Assembly: GCF_004349245.1 (NCBI RefSeq)
Contig: NZ_SMLC01000076.1
Span: forward strand, 1-34,051
From: Actinomadura sp. 6K520
Lineage (GTDB): Bacteria > Actinomycetota > Actinomycetes > Streptosporangiales > Streptosporangiaceae
Length of the DNA: 34,051 nucleotides
Direction of reading: 5' to 3'
This document shows, piece after piece, positions 21,809 to 29,776 of the stretch. Under the pieces are notes generated by a model, which had not been told where the DNA came from, searched no databases, and worked only from the letters and a program-made list of their open reading frames with translations. How positions within the stretch are numbered: position 1 is the first letter of the stretch; the number at the start of each line of letters is the position of its first letter. The position numbers were made by a program, and so were the translations under genes.

Positions 21809-23692
21809 ATGGGCGCCTACGCGGCGGCGTACGAACGCAGCATCGCCGATCCGACCCGATTCTGGGGCCTGGCGGCGCGGGACGTGCGCTGGCTCGTCCC
21901 GCCGGACCGGGTCCTGGACGACGGGGCGCCCCCCTTCTACCGCTGGTTCACCGGAGGTGAGCTCAACACCTGCGACAACGCCCTGGACCGGCACGTCGAG
22001 GAGGGGCGCGGCGACCAGGCCGCGCTCATCTACGACAGCCCCGTCACCGGGACGGTGCGGACCTACACCTACCGCGAGCTCACCGAGCTGGTCGCGCGGT
22101 TCGCCGGGGCGCTGCGGGCGCAGGGCGTCGACCGCGGCGACCGGGTGGTCATCTACCTGCCGATGGTGCCCGAGGCCGTCATCGCGATGCTGGCGTGCGC
22201 CCGGCTCGGCGCCGTGCACTCGGTCGTGTTCGGCGGGTTCGCGGCGCGTGAGCTTGCCGTCCGCATCGACGACGCCCGGCCCAAGGCCGTCGTGTCGGCG
22301 TCCTGCGGCATCGAGGCCGGCCGGATCGTGCCCTACAAGCCGCTGCTGGACCGGGCGCTGGAGATGGCCCGCCACAAGGTCGACCGGTGCGTGATCCGGC
22401 AGCGCGAGCAGCTGCACGCCGACCTCGTCCGCCCGCGGGACGTGGAATGGGACGAGGCCGTCGCCGCCGCGCAGCCCGCCGAGTGCGTGCCCGTCGCCGC
22501 CACCGACCCCCTCTACATCCTGTACACGTCCGGGACGACGGGGCGCCCCAAGGGCGTCGTGCGCGACAACGGCGGGCACGCGGTCGCGCTGCGCTGGTCG
22601 ATGGAGAACGTGTTCGGTGTGGGGCCGGGCGACGTGTTCTGGGCCGCGTCCGACGTCGGGTGGGTCGTCGGGCACTCCTACATCGTCTACGCGCCGCTGC
22701 TCACCGGCTGCACGACCGTCCTCTACGAAGGCAAGCCCGTGGGCACCCCGGACGCGGGCGCGTTCTGGCGGGTCGCGGCGCAGCACCGGGTGAAGGCGCT
22801 GTTCACCGCGCCGACCGCGATCCGCGCCGTCAAGAAGGAGGACCCCGAGGGCGCGCTGCTCGCCGGGCACGACCTGTCGGCGCTGGACACGCTGTTCCTC
22901 GCCGGGGAGCGGCTCGACCCCGACACCTACCGGTGGGCCTCGCGGGTCCTGGACCGGCCGGTCATCGACCACTGGTGGCAGACCGAGACCGGCTGGCCGA
23001 TCGTGGCGAACCTGCGCGGGCTGGAGCCCCTGCCCGTCAAGCCCGGGTCCCCGTCGGTACCGGTCCCCGGATACGACGTGCGGATCCTCGGGCCGGACGG
23101 CTCGGCGCTGCCGCCCGGCACCGACGGCGACATCGCGATCCGGCTGCCGCTGCCGCCCGGGACGCTGCCCACGCTCTGGCAGGACGACGAGCGGTTCGTC
23201 GAGTCCTACCTCACCAGGTTCCCCGGGCACTACCTGACCGGCGACGGCGGGCACATCGACGAGGACGGCTACGTCTGGGTGATGGGCCGCACCGACGACG
23301 TGATCAACGTCGCCGGGCACCGGCTGTCCACCGGGACGATGGAGGAGGTCATCGCCTCCCACCCGGCCGTCGCCGAATGCGCGGTCATCGGCGTGCACGA
23401 CGCCCTCAAGGGGCAGGTGCCGCGCGGGCTGGTCGTGCTCAAGAGCGGTGTCCTCGCCGAGCCGGAGGAGCTGTGCCCCGAGCTGATCGGGATGGTGCGC
23501 GAGCAGGTGGGGCCCGTCGCCTCCCTCAAGGAGGTCAGCATCGTCCCGGCGCTGCCGAAGACGCGGTCGGGCAAGATCCTGCGGGGCGTGATGCGGGGCA
23601 TCGCCGACGGCGAGGACGTCACCGTCCCGTCCACGATCGAGGACCCGGACGTCCTGGACGGCCTGCGTCCCGTGCTGCGGAAGGCGACCTAG
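21809..23692 (+). CDS. Propionyl/acetyl-CoA synthetase-like AMP-forming ligase
   Basis: A 627-aa acyl-adenylate-forming enzyme of the ACS/PrpE group. It has the N-terminal ACAS-type FYRWFTGGELNTCDNALDRH (43-62), YTSGTTGRPKGVV (239-251), WWQTETGWPI, GRTDDVINVAGHRLSTG, and the adenylation Lys589 in SGKIL. The order and the WWQTETGWP string point to short-chain acids, propionate being most common for this subgroup. The ATG at 21809 follows GGGAGGA. An earlier in-frame ATG at 21743 is less likely. It converges with the small membrane-protein gene at 23715. Propionate or isobutyrate activation could supply acyl-CoA metabolism elsewhere in the window, which is inference. Confidence 0.88.
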   Translation: MGAYAAAYERSIADPTRFWGLAARDVRWLVPPDRVLDDGAPPFYRWFTGGELNTCDNALDRHVEEGRGDQAALIYDSPVTGTVRTYTYRELTELVARFAGALRAQGVDRGDRVVIYLPMVPEAVIAMLACARLGAVHSVVFGGFAARELAVRIDDARPKAVVSASCGIEAGRIVPYKPLLDRALEMARHKVDRCVIRQREQLHADLVRPRDVEWDEAVAAAQPAECVPVAATDPLYILYTSGTTGRPKGVVRDNGGHAVALRWSMENVFGVGPGDVFWAASDVGWVVGHSYIVYAPLLTGCTTVLYEGKPVGTPDAGAFWRVAAQHRVKALFTAPTAIRAVKKEDPEGALLAGHDLSALDTLFLAGERLDPDTYRWASRVLDRPVIDHWWQTETGWPIVANLRGLEPLPVKPGSPSVPVPGYDVRILGPDGSALPPGTDGDIAIRLPLPPGTLPTLWQDDERFVESYLTRFPGHYLTGDGGHIDEDGYVWVMGRTDDVINVAGHRLSTGTMEEVIASHPAVAECAVIGVHDALKGQVPRGLVVLKSGVLAEPEELCPELIGMVREQVGPVASLKEVSIVPALPKTRSGKILRGVMRGIADGEDVTVPSTIEDPDVLDGLRPVLRKAT

Positions 23693-23714
23693 AGGCGGGG
23701 GCCGGTGGCGGGTC

Positions 23715-23987
23715 CTAGCGGCGGGTCCGCTTGGGCCAGAGCGCCGTCACCACCAGGACGCCGACGACCGCGGCGACGAGCTGCAGGACCGTCTCCCCGA
23801 AGCTCCAGCCCTCGCCTTCCGTCACGCCGAACACGTCGGCCAGGCCCGTCCCGGCGAACGCCGCGACGATGCCGGCCGCCATCGCGAACCAGATCGGCAT
23901 GCTCTCCCGGTCCGGCACGATCAGCCGTCCCAGCGTCCCGACGGCCACGCCCAGGACGACGGCCGCGGCGAGCCCGCCAATGGTCAT
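23715..23987 (-). CDS. GlsB/YeaQ/YmgE-type small membrane protein
   Basis: A 90-aa protein with three hydrophobic segments. Gly-rich helix motifs GTLGRLIVPD (about 17-26) and AGIVAAFAGTGLAD (about 38-51) are typical of the transglycosylase-associated, stress-linked family. The last segment ends in a basic tail (WPKRTRR). The ATG at 23987 follows GGGAGGGAG. An open frame back to 24056 adds unconserved sequence. It lies 87 bases downstream of selD on the same strand. The true biochemical role of the family is unknown. Confidence 0.8.
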   Translation of the reverse strand: MTIGGLAAAVVLGVAVGTLGRLIVPDRESMPIWFAMAAGIVAAFAGTGLADVFGVTEGEGWSFGETVLQLVAAVVGVLVVTALWPKRTRR

Positions 23988-24074
23988 GTGCGCTCCCTCC
24001 CCCGGCCGCCGGGGCCTGTCACCGCGAGGCCCTACCCACGGCGGGATCGGTGACACGGGGGCCGGACGCGGGCG

Positions 24075-25067
24075 TCAGCGCACGACCAGCGCGCGGCGCC
24101 CGGGCGGGACCAGCTCGCCGATGACGGGCGCGCCGGGGACCTCGCCGGCGATCAGCAGGCCGCCGGAGATCTGCGCGTCGGCGAGCAGCAGCCGCTCCTC
24201 CTCGCCGATCCGGCGGAAGTCGGTGTGCGGGGTGACCCACGCGAGGTTGCGCCGCGACCCGCCGGGGACGAAGCCGTCGCGGACGGCGGCCCGCGCCCCG
24301 TCCAGGTAGGGCACGGCGGAGGCGTTCACCACGGCCGTGACCCCGCTCGCCCTCGCCAGCTTGTAGAGGTGGCCGAGCAGCCCGAAACCGGTCACGTCCG
24401 TCGCGCAGGCGACGCCGCGCTCCAGGGCGGCCAGGCCGGCGGCGGCGTTGAGCGCCGTCATCGTCTCCACCGCGTGCGGGAAGACCTCGCCCGTGGTCTT
24501 GTGGCGCGCGTTGAGGACGCCGATGCCGAGCGGCTTGGTCAGCGACAGCGGGAGGCCGGGGCGCGCGGCGTCCAGACGCAGCAGCCGGCCGGGGTCGGCG
24601 ACTCCGGTCACGGCGAGGCCGTACTTCGGCTCGGGGTCGTCGGCGCTGTGCCCGCCGGCGATGGCGCAGCCGGCGAGCGCGGCCTGGTCCCGCCCGCCGC
24701 GCAGGACCTCGCGGGCCAGCTCGGCGGGCAGCGCGTCGCTCGGCCAGCCGAGCAGGTTGAGGGCCATCACCGGCGCGCCGCCGACCGCGTAGACGTCCGA
24801 CAGCGCGTTCGCGGCGGCGATGCGGCCCCAGTCGTAGGCGTCGTCGACGACGGGGGTGGAGAAGTCCGCGGTGGAGACCACGGCGCGGCCGCCCTCGATC
24901 CGCACCACGGCGGCGTCGTCGCCGTCCGGGCCGCCCAGCACGAGCGGGTCGCCTCCGCCGGTGAGGCCCGTCACCATCCGCTCCAGTTCCGCCGGAGGGA
25001 TCTTGGACGCGCAGCCACCGCCGTGCGCGTACTGCGTGAGGCGGGCGACGGGGGTGAGGCGGGTCAC
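24075..25067 (-). CDS. selD: Selenide, water dikinase SelD
   Basis: A 330-aa enzyme that makes selenophosphate from selenide and ATP, the selenium donor for Sec-tRNA synthesis. The active-site motif is LTQYAHGGGCASK (10-22), with catalytic Cys19 and Lys22 matching Cys17 and Lys20 of E. coli SelD. The second Cys of the E. coli motif is Ser here. Other signatures are GGDPLVLGGPDGDDAAV, NALSDVYAVGG, AGGHSADDPEPKYGL and CATDVTGFGLLGH. The GTG at 25067 is chosen because a -10 (TTAAAT) ends seven bases before it. An upstream TTG at 25103 overlaps the -35 and is unlikely. It diverges from the long-chain acyl-CoA synthetase. Confidence 0.93.
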   Translation of the reverse strand: MTRLTPVARLTQYAHGGGCASKIPPAELERMVTGLTGGGDPLVLGGPDGDDAAVVRIEGGRAVVSTADFSTPVVDDAYDWGRIAAANALSDVYAVGGAPVMALNLLGWPSDALPAELAREVLRGGRDQAALAGCAIAGGHSADDPEPKYGLAVTGVADPGRLLRLDAARPGLPLSLTKPLGIGVLNARHKTTGEVFPHAVETMTALNAAAGLAALERGVACATDVTGFGLLGHLYKLARASGVTAVVNASAVPYLDGARAAVRDGFVPGGSRRNLAWVTPHTDFRRIGEEERLLLADAQISGGLLIAGEVPGAPVIGELVPPGRRALVVR

Positions 25068-25073
25068 CGCCTG

Positions 25074-25103
25074 ATTTAACGCACAACTACCGCAAATGAT
25101 CAA
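25074..25103 (-). promoter_or_regulatory. Leaderless promoter of selD
   Basis: On the minus strand TTGATC (25103-25098), an 18-base spacer and TTAAAT (25079-25074) place transcription start at the GTG at 25067. There is no ribosome site of note, which agrees with leaderless initiation. Confidence 0.6.
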
Positions 25104-25181
25104 GAAACGGACGGTACGCGGGCGGTCACCCAGGGCCTAGATCGCTTCCCGACCAGCCGGGAAATCCCCCGAAACACTTGT

Positions 25182-25196
25182 CCGAACCGCGTTCGG
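25182..25196. promoter_or_regulatory. Inverted repeat upstream of the fadD-like gene
   Basis: CCGAAC-CGC-GTTCGG is a perfect 6-bp inverted repeat with a 3-base centre, 48 bases before the ATG at 25244. It could be a regulator site for this gene or for selD. No -10/-35 pair is convincing, though TATGCA (25212-25217) is possible. Confidence 0.4.
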
Positions 25197-25243
25197 CGTG
25201 GTGCGATTCACTATGCAAGTCATCACTTACTAATAGGGGCGAC

Positions 25244-27085
25244 ATGGGGATCCAGGAAGAGCAGGCCGAACTCGACAAGGCCCTCGCGGGACAGACGATC
25301 TGCACCGGCCTCGCCGAGACCGCCGAGCGGCACGGCGACCTGCCGGCCTACTCCGACCGCGTCGACGGCGAGTGGAGGACACTGACCTGGGCCGGCACCC
25401 GCACCCGGGCCCTGGAGACGGCCGCGGGCTTCGCGGCCCTCGGCCTCGAAGCGGGCGACGTGGTCGCGCTGATGATGCCGAACCGCTCCGAGCACATCCT
25501 GGCCGACCTCGGCGCCGTCCACGCCGGCGGCATCCCCACCACGGTGTACGCCACCCTCGCGCCCGACCAGATCGCGTTCGTCGCCGGCGACTGCTCCGCG
25601 AAGTACGCCGTCCTCAACGGCAGGGACCAGCTCGACCGCTGGGAGCCGGTCCTGGACCGCCTCCCCGAACTGCGCAAGGTCATCGTGGTGGAGGCGGCCG
25701 ACTGCCCCGCCGGCGACCGCTACCTGTCCTGGGACGCGTTCACGGAGCTGGGCCGCAAGGAGCTCGCCGCCGACCCGGCCGCCATCGACCGCCGCTGGCA
25801 GGCCGTAAAGCCCGAGGACACCGTCACGCTGCTCTACACGTCCGGCACGACGGGCGACCCCAAGGGCGTCCTCATCACGCACTCGATGGTGCTGCACGAG
25901 GGCGCGATGGTGAAGCGCAGCTCGGTGCTGCCCGACCACCCGGCCGGCGTCTCCTACCTGCCGTTCGCGCACATCGCCGACCGCGTCCTCAGCTACTACC
26001 TGCCGGTGCGGATCGCCTCCCACATCCACTTCTGCCCCGACCCCGCCCAGCTCACCTCGATCCTCCCCCAGGTCCGGCCGCACTCGTTCTTCGGCGTGCC
26101 CCGCGTCTGGGAGAAGATCATGGCGGGCATCCAGGCGGTCCTGGCGGCCGAGCAGGACCAGGCCAAGAAGCAGGCCGTCGCCGCCGCCCTCGACGCCGGC
26201 CGCGCCTACGTCCAGGCCCAGGAGTTCGGCAACACGCTCACCCCCGAGATCACCGCCGCGTTCGAGCAGGCCGACGCGGCGGTCCTCACCCCGATGCGGG
26301 CCATGCTCGGCCTGGACCGCGTCGTGCAGGCGTCCAGCGCCGCCGCCCCGCTGCCCGTCGACGTCGCCCGCTTCTTCGCCGGCCTCGGCTTGAAGATCTT
26401 CGACGCCTACGGGATGACGGAGACCACCGGCGCCGTCACCGCCAACCTCGCCCACTCCTTCAAGCTCGGCACGGTCGGCCGTCCCTTCGCCGGCGTGGAG
26501 CTGAGGCTCGCGGAGGACGGCGAGATCCTCGTCCGCGGCGCCACCTGCACCCCCGGCTACCTGGGCCGCCCCGACGCGACCGCCGAACTGATCGACTCCG
26601 ACGGCTGGGTCCACACCGGCGACGTCGGCCGCCTCGACGACGACGGCTTCCTCAGGATCGTCGACCGCAAGAAGGAGCTCATCATCACCGCCGGCGGCGA
26701 GAACATCGCCCCGTCCATGATCGAGAACCATCTCAAGGAGCACCCGCTCATCGGCCAGGCCCTCGCCTTCGGCGACCGCCGGCCCTACGTCGTCGCGCTC
26801 ATCACCCTCGACGGCGAGGTCGCCCCCGTCTGGGCCGCCGCCCACGGCATCGACACCACCGACCTGGCCGCCCTCGCCGAGAACCCCCTCGTCCTGGAGG
26901 AGGTCACCAAGGCCGTCGAGGACGCCAACGCCCGCCTCGCCCGCGTCCAGCAGGTGAAGAAGTGGCGCCTGCTGCCCGCCGAGTGGACCGCCGAGAGCGA
27001 GGAGCTCACCCCGACCCTCAAGCTCAAGCGCCGCGTCGTCCACACCAAGTACTCCGCGGCCATCGAGGACCTCTACGGCGGCTAA
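25244..27085 (+). CDS. Long-chain acyl-CoA synthetase (AMP-forming, FadD15-like)
   Basis: A 613-aa ligase that activates long-chain fatty acids to acyl-CoA. Motifs are LLYTSGTTGDPKGV (196-209), YGMTETTGAV, the hinge DRKKELIITAGGENIAPSMI, and a C-terminal LKLKRR region. The insertion between the A3 and A5 motifs, with FFGVPRVWEKIMAGIQ, matches the long-chain (FACL4-type) group found in actinobacteria. The ATG at 25244 is preceded by AGGGGC. A frame from 25178 has no ribosome site. The TAA stop is ten bases before the selenocysteine tRNA, so the tRNA could be partly supplied by readthrough of this transcript. The gene lies opposite selD. Confidence 0.9.
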   Translation: MGIQEEQAELDKALAGQTICTGLAETAERHGDLPAYSDRVDGEWRTLTWAGTRTRALETAAGFAALGLEAGDVVALMMPNRSEHILADLGAVHAGGIPTTVYATLAPDQIAFVAGDCSAKYAVLNGRDQLDRWEPVLDRLPELRKVIVVEAADCPAGDRYLSWDAFTELGRKELAADPAAIDRRWQAVKPEDTVTLLYTSGTTGDPKGVLITHSMVLHEGAMVKRSSVLPDHPAGVSYLPFAHIADRVLSYYLPVRIASHIHFCPDPAQLTSILPQVRPHSFFGVPRVWEKIMAGIQAVLAAEQDQAKKQAVAAALDAGRAYVQAQEFGNTLTPEITAAFEQADAAVLTPMRAMLGLDRVVQASSAAAPLPVDVARFFAGLGLKIFDAYGMTETTGAVTANLAHSFKLGTVGRPFAGVELRLAEDGEILVRGATCTPGYLGRPDATAELIDSDGWVHTGDVGRLDDDGFLRIVDRKKELIITAGGENIAPSMIENHLKEHPLIGQALAFGDRRPYVVALITLDGEVAPVWAAAHGIDTTDLAALAENPLVLEEVTKAVEDANARLARVQQVKKWRLLPAEWTAESEELTPTLKLKRRVVHTKYSAAIEDLYGG

Positions 27086-27095
27086 GATCAACGGC

Positions 27096-27188
27096 GGAGG
27101 CGTGTGAGCGCCTGGTGGCCTCCCCGGCCTTCAAAGCCGATGGTCCCGAGGATCTCGGGACGGCGGGTTCGATTCCCGTACGCCTCCG
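27096..27188 (+). tRNA. selC: tRNA-Sec, anticodon TCA
   Basis: The 93-base gene folds as a bacterial selenocysteine tRNA. The 8-bp acceptor stem is GGAGGCGT (27096-27103) with ACGCCTCC (27180-27187), followed by discriminator G. The anticodon loop is CTTCAAA with TCA at 27131-27133. The long variable arm has a perfect 8-bp stem (GTCCCGAG/CTCGGGAC, 27143-27150 and 27154-27161). The T arm is 5 bp with loop TTCGATT, giving the 8+5 arrangement of bacterial tRNA-Sec. CCA is not encoded. The D stem pairs as GAG-GCC with CTC-GGC only if C27109 is bulged. The anticodon stem has four good pairs and a C-A at its base. It decodes UGA together with SelB and a SECIS element. Confidence 0.95.
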
Positions 27189-27195
27189 CGGGCTC

Positions 27196-27230
27196 CGGCG
27201 GGCCCGGGCCGCTCCGGCCCGGGCCCGCCG
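27196..27230 (+). terminator. 15-bp hairpin terminator after tRNA-Sec
   Basis: Bases 27196-27210 and 27216-27230 are perfect reverse complements around the loop GCTCC. The GC-only stem begins seven bases after the tRNA end. It also lies 16 bases beyond the stop of the opposing sulfotransferase gene and may serve both. Confidence 0.75.
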
Positions 27231-27246
27231 TCTCACGTCCGCGGTG

Positions 27247-28143
27247 TCACGGGGCGTCGAGGTAGTTCCAGGCGCGGGCGATGTCCCGCAGTTCGGGCGG
27301 GACCGTGTCCGCCGCGGGCAGCGGGCGGGCGGGCTGGATCTCGCCGGACTTGAGCTTGGCGCCCCAGTCGCCGAAGGCGGCGCGGTAGGGGCCGTGGCTG
27401 AGCCGGCCGTAGTCCAGCATCCCGGGTTCCCACTCCACGCCGAGGTAGGAGCAGATCTCCGTGGTCACGCGCTCGGGCTCGGCCGTCAGGTCCTCGTACC
27501 GGACGGTGAGGCCGGAGAGCGCGTTCCTGGCCTCCTCGATGTGCTCGGCGTAGCGGAGGATCTCCGGGACGACCTTCTCCGGCACCGAGCCCTTGCGCCT
27601 GGCCAGGACCGACTCGACGATCGAGGCGGGGTGGCGCAGCAGGAAGAGGTAGCGCGCCTCCGGCCACGCGGCGGCCAGCCGGCGCCACATCAGGGCGTTG
27701 GACGGCGTCTTCTCCACGATCTGCGTCTTGCCGCTGCGCCGGAGCTCGTACGAGAGCACGTTGTCCCAGAGCATGTACTGCAGCTCGTGGACGTCCAACT
27801 CCAGCTCGCCCATGATGTCGTGGGTGAACTCGCGGCCCGGCTTCACCCGGAGGTGGCGCAGGTGGAGTTCGTGCGGCGCGCGGATCTGCGAGTGGCTGTT
27901 GAGGAGCACGCGGAGCAGGGTGGACCCCGAACGCACCGAGCACAGCACGAAGACCGGCGACTCCACGAGCCGGGGAACCTTCGAGGGGACGATCGAGCTC
28001 TCCTCGTCCTCGCCCGGGGGCGTCACCGACGCTCCGTCCGGCCCTTGCACGCGGCCCGGCGGCCGCAGGGCCGCCGCGAGGAGGGTCCCTCGGCGCTTGA
28101 GTCCGGTTGCGACCTGGTTCTTCTTCCCTGGTGACGTGCTCAT
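27247..28143 (-). CDS. Sulfotransferase family protein
   Basis: A 298-aa PAPS-dependent sulfotransferase. The 5'-phosphosulfate loop is CSVRSGSTLLRVLL (68-81) and the 3'-phosphate site is LLRHPASIVES (168-178). EKTPSNA (144-150) and YEDL are also typical. The first 55 residues are basic and low complexity, with no clear signal peptide. No ribosome site precedes the ATG at 28143. The acceptor is unknown; in actinomycetes relatives act on glycolipids or small metabolites. It converges with the tRNA-Sec gene. The next gene upstream on this strand encodes a lipoprotein, but a strong hairpin between them suggests separate transcripts. Confidence 0.85.
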   Translation of the reverse strand: MSTSPGKKNQVATGLKRRGTLLAAALRPPGRVQGPDGASVTPPGEDEESSIVPSKVPRLVESPVFVLCSVRSGSTLLRVLLNSHSQIRAPHELHLRHLRVKPGREFTHDIMGELELDVHELQYMLWDNVLSYELRRSGKTQIVEKTPSNALMWRRLAAAWPEARYLFLLRHPASIVESVLARRKGSVPEKVVPEILRYAEHIEEARNALSGLTVRYEDLTAEPERVTTEICSYLGVEWEPGMLDYGRLSHGPYRAAFGDWGAKLKSGEIQPARPLPAADTVPPELRDIARAWNYLDAP

Positions 28144-28268
28144 GATGGGGTGCCGGATACCACTCTCTGCTGGGCGGTAGGGGGTGAGGACCCAAATCTA
28201 GACGGTTCCTCGCCAGAAGGCCCACACACCTCCCGATTCCCATGCTGAACCCCATTCACCCCTCGGGG

Positions 28269-28300
28269 CCGCCGGCCGGGCTCCCCCGCCCGGCCGGCGG
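28269..28300 (-). terminator. 12-bp hairpin after the DUF4333 gene
   Basis: CCGCCGGCCGGG (28269-28280) pairs perfectly with CCCGGCCGGCGG (28289-28300) around an 8-base loop. It begins four bases after the lipoprotein stop codon in the direction of transcription. The remaining 28144-28268 holds no gene that I can support. Confidence 0.65.
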
Positions 28301-28304
28301 GCCG

Positions 28305-28628
28305 CTACGCCTCCTTCATCGTGAAGTTGACCTGGTCCCCGTCGACGGAGGTCACGGTCACGATCATGCGGTACTCGCGGCCCGTGGCGTCGCGGACGGT
28401 GCACTCGAGCGTGGCGCCGACCTCGCCCTTGAGGCTCTCCGGGCACTCGCTGGTGGCCGGGCCGATGCCGGCGTCGTCGAACGGCGGGCTGAACTTGGCG
28501 TCGAGCTGCTCCTCGACCTTGGCCGCGGAGACGGTCCTGGTGACCTCGACGGACTTGGTGACCTCGCATCCGGCGGTGGAGAGCACGAGGCCGCCGAGCA
28601 GGGCGGGCAGGACAAGGAACTTGCGCAT
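28305..28628 (-). CDS. DUF4333 lipoprotein
   Basis: A 107-aa protein with a lipoprotein signal: MRK, a hydrophobic core, then LSTAGC with lipidated Cys21. The mature part resembles DUF4333, with two cysteines (in TSECPESL and LECTVRD) that could form a disulfide and a C-terminal beta-rich half ending VDGDQVNFTM. The ATG at 28628 has AGGAGTGAG upstream. Expected location is the outer face of the membrane. Function is unknown. It diverges from fdhD across 182 bases. Confidence 0.85.
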   Translation of the reverse strand: MRKFLVLPALLGGLVLSTAGCEVTKSVEVTRTVSAAKVEEQLDAKFSPPFDDAGIGPATSECPESLKGEVGATLECTVRDATGREYRMIVTVTSVDGDQVNFTMKEA

Positions 28629-28810
28629 CGGTGTAGCTCACTCCTGAGTGGTCGCGGCGTCCCCTGCGGGCCGCCTGATGCACTCTGATGATCGATCTCC
28701 GGGGCGGCCCGGTACCAGGGCGTCCGGTCCCGAGAAGAAAGGGACACAAATCGGGACGTATCGGAGAGAACTTTCTCGTTACCGCCGGGTTTCCCGGGTA
28801 CCTTCACGCC

Positions 28811-29623
28811 ATGGGGCGGATCACCGTGCGCAGGCCCGTGCTGCGGCTCAGTACCTCCGGGTCGCGCGGGCGCCGGCCGGACACGCTCGCGGTGGAGGAG
28901 CCGCTGGAGATCCGCGTCGCGGGCAAGGCCCTCACGATCACGATGCGGACGCCCGGGCACGACTTCGACCTCGTCGCCGGCTTCCTGGCGGCCGAGGGCG
29001 TGATCGGGGGCGCGGACGACCTGGCGACGATGCGCTACTGCGCCGACACCGCGGAGCAGAACACGCTGGACGTCGCGCTCGCGCCCGGGGTGCCGCCGCC
29101 GGACGACTCCATGACCAGGGCGTTCACCACGACGAGCGCGTGCGGGGTCTGCGGGAAGTCGAGCGTGGAGGCGCTGCGCGCCGACCGGCCCTACGAGGTG
29201 GGCGAGGATCCGGTGCGGCTCACCCCCGGCGTCCTCGCGGCGCTTCCGGGCCGGCTGCGCGAGGCGCAGCGGGTCTTCGACCGGACGGGCGGCCTGCACG
29301 CCGCGGGCCTGTTCGACGCCGGCGGCGAACTGCTCGCGCTGCGGGAGGACGTCGGGCGGCACAACGCGGTCGACAAGGTCATCGGGTGGGCGCTGCGCCA
29401 GGGTCGGCTGCCGCTCGCCGGGACGGTGCTCATGGTGAGCGGGCGCGCGTCGTTCGAGCTGACCCAGAAGGCGATGACGGCGGGCGTGCCGGTGCTGGCG
29501 GCGGTCTCGGCGCCGTCGTCGCTCGCGGTCGATCTCGCCGAGGACGCGGGGATGACGCTCGTCGGGTTCCTGCGGGGTGAGACGATGAACGTCTACACGG
29601 GGGCAGAGCGCGTCGCTCCGTGA
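28811..29623 (+). CDS. fdhD: Formate dehydrogenase accessory sulfurtransferase FdhD
   Basis: A 270-aa protein that passes sulfur from a cysteine desulfurase to the molybdenum cofactor of formate dehydrogenases, a step needed for their activity. The sulfur-carrying pair is C111-x2-C114 in TSACGVCGKSS. Other conserved segments are RTPGHDFDLVAGFL (46-59), TGGLHAAGLF, REDVGRHNAVDKV and SGRASFELTQKA. The ATG at 28811 begins the conserved region; the frame is open upstream from 28688 without conserved content. No strong ribosome site is seen. No formate dehydrogenase subunit lies in the window. Together with moaA, mobA, selD and tRNA-Sec it suggests a molybdenum selenoenzyme elsewhere. Confidence 0.93.
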   Translation: MGRITVRRPVLRLSTSGSRGRRPDTLAVEEPLEIRVAGKALTITMRTPGHDFDLVAGFLAAEGVIGGADDLATMRYCADTAEQNTLDVALAPGVPPPDDSMTRAFTTTSACGVCGKSSVEALRADRPYEVGEDPVRLTPGVLAALPGRLREAQRVFDRTGGLHAAGLFDAGGELLALREDVGRHNAVDKVIGWALRQGRLPLAGTVLMVSGRASFELTQKAMTAGVPVLAAVSAPSSLAVDLAEDAGMTLVGFLRGETMNVYTGAERVAP

Positions 29624-29722
29624 GGCCCCACTTGTCATCACGGACCGAAAACCAAGCGGTAACTTGTTGGGTCCTTCTCAAGAAACCTGCGGCCCACTCG
29701 AGTTGACTCGTGCACCAATGGA

Positions 29723-29739
29723 CACACGTGTGCGCACAC
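29723..29739. promoter_or_regulatory. Overlapping palindromes upstream of the di-iron hydrolase gene
   Basis: CACACGTGTG (29723-29732) and GTGTGCGCACAC (29728-29739) are perfect overlapping palindromes, 38-54 bases before the ATG at 29777. TTGACT (29703-29708) could be a -35. This looks like a regulator site; the protein is unknown. Confidence 0.4.
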
Positions 29740-29776
29740 CCGCGCCGCGTGCCGGCACGTGGAAGCGAGGGACGGG

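Noticed and set aside
24075..25067. SelD itself as a selenoprotein
   Set aside because: The catalytic position is an ordinary Cys codon, and no in-frame TGA lies in the active-site region.
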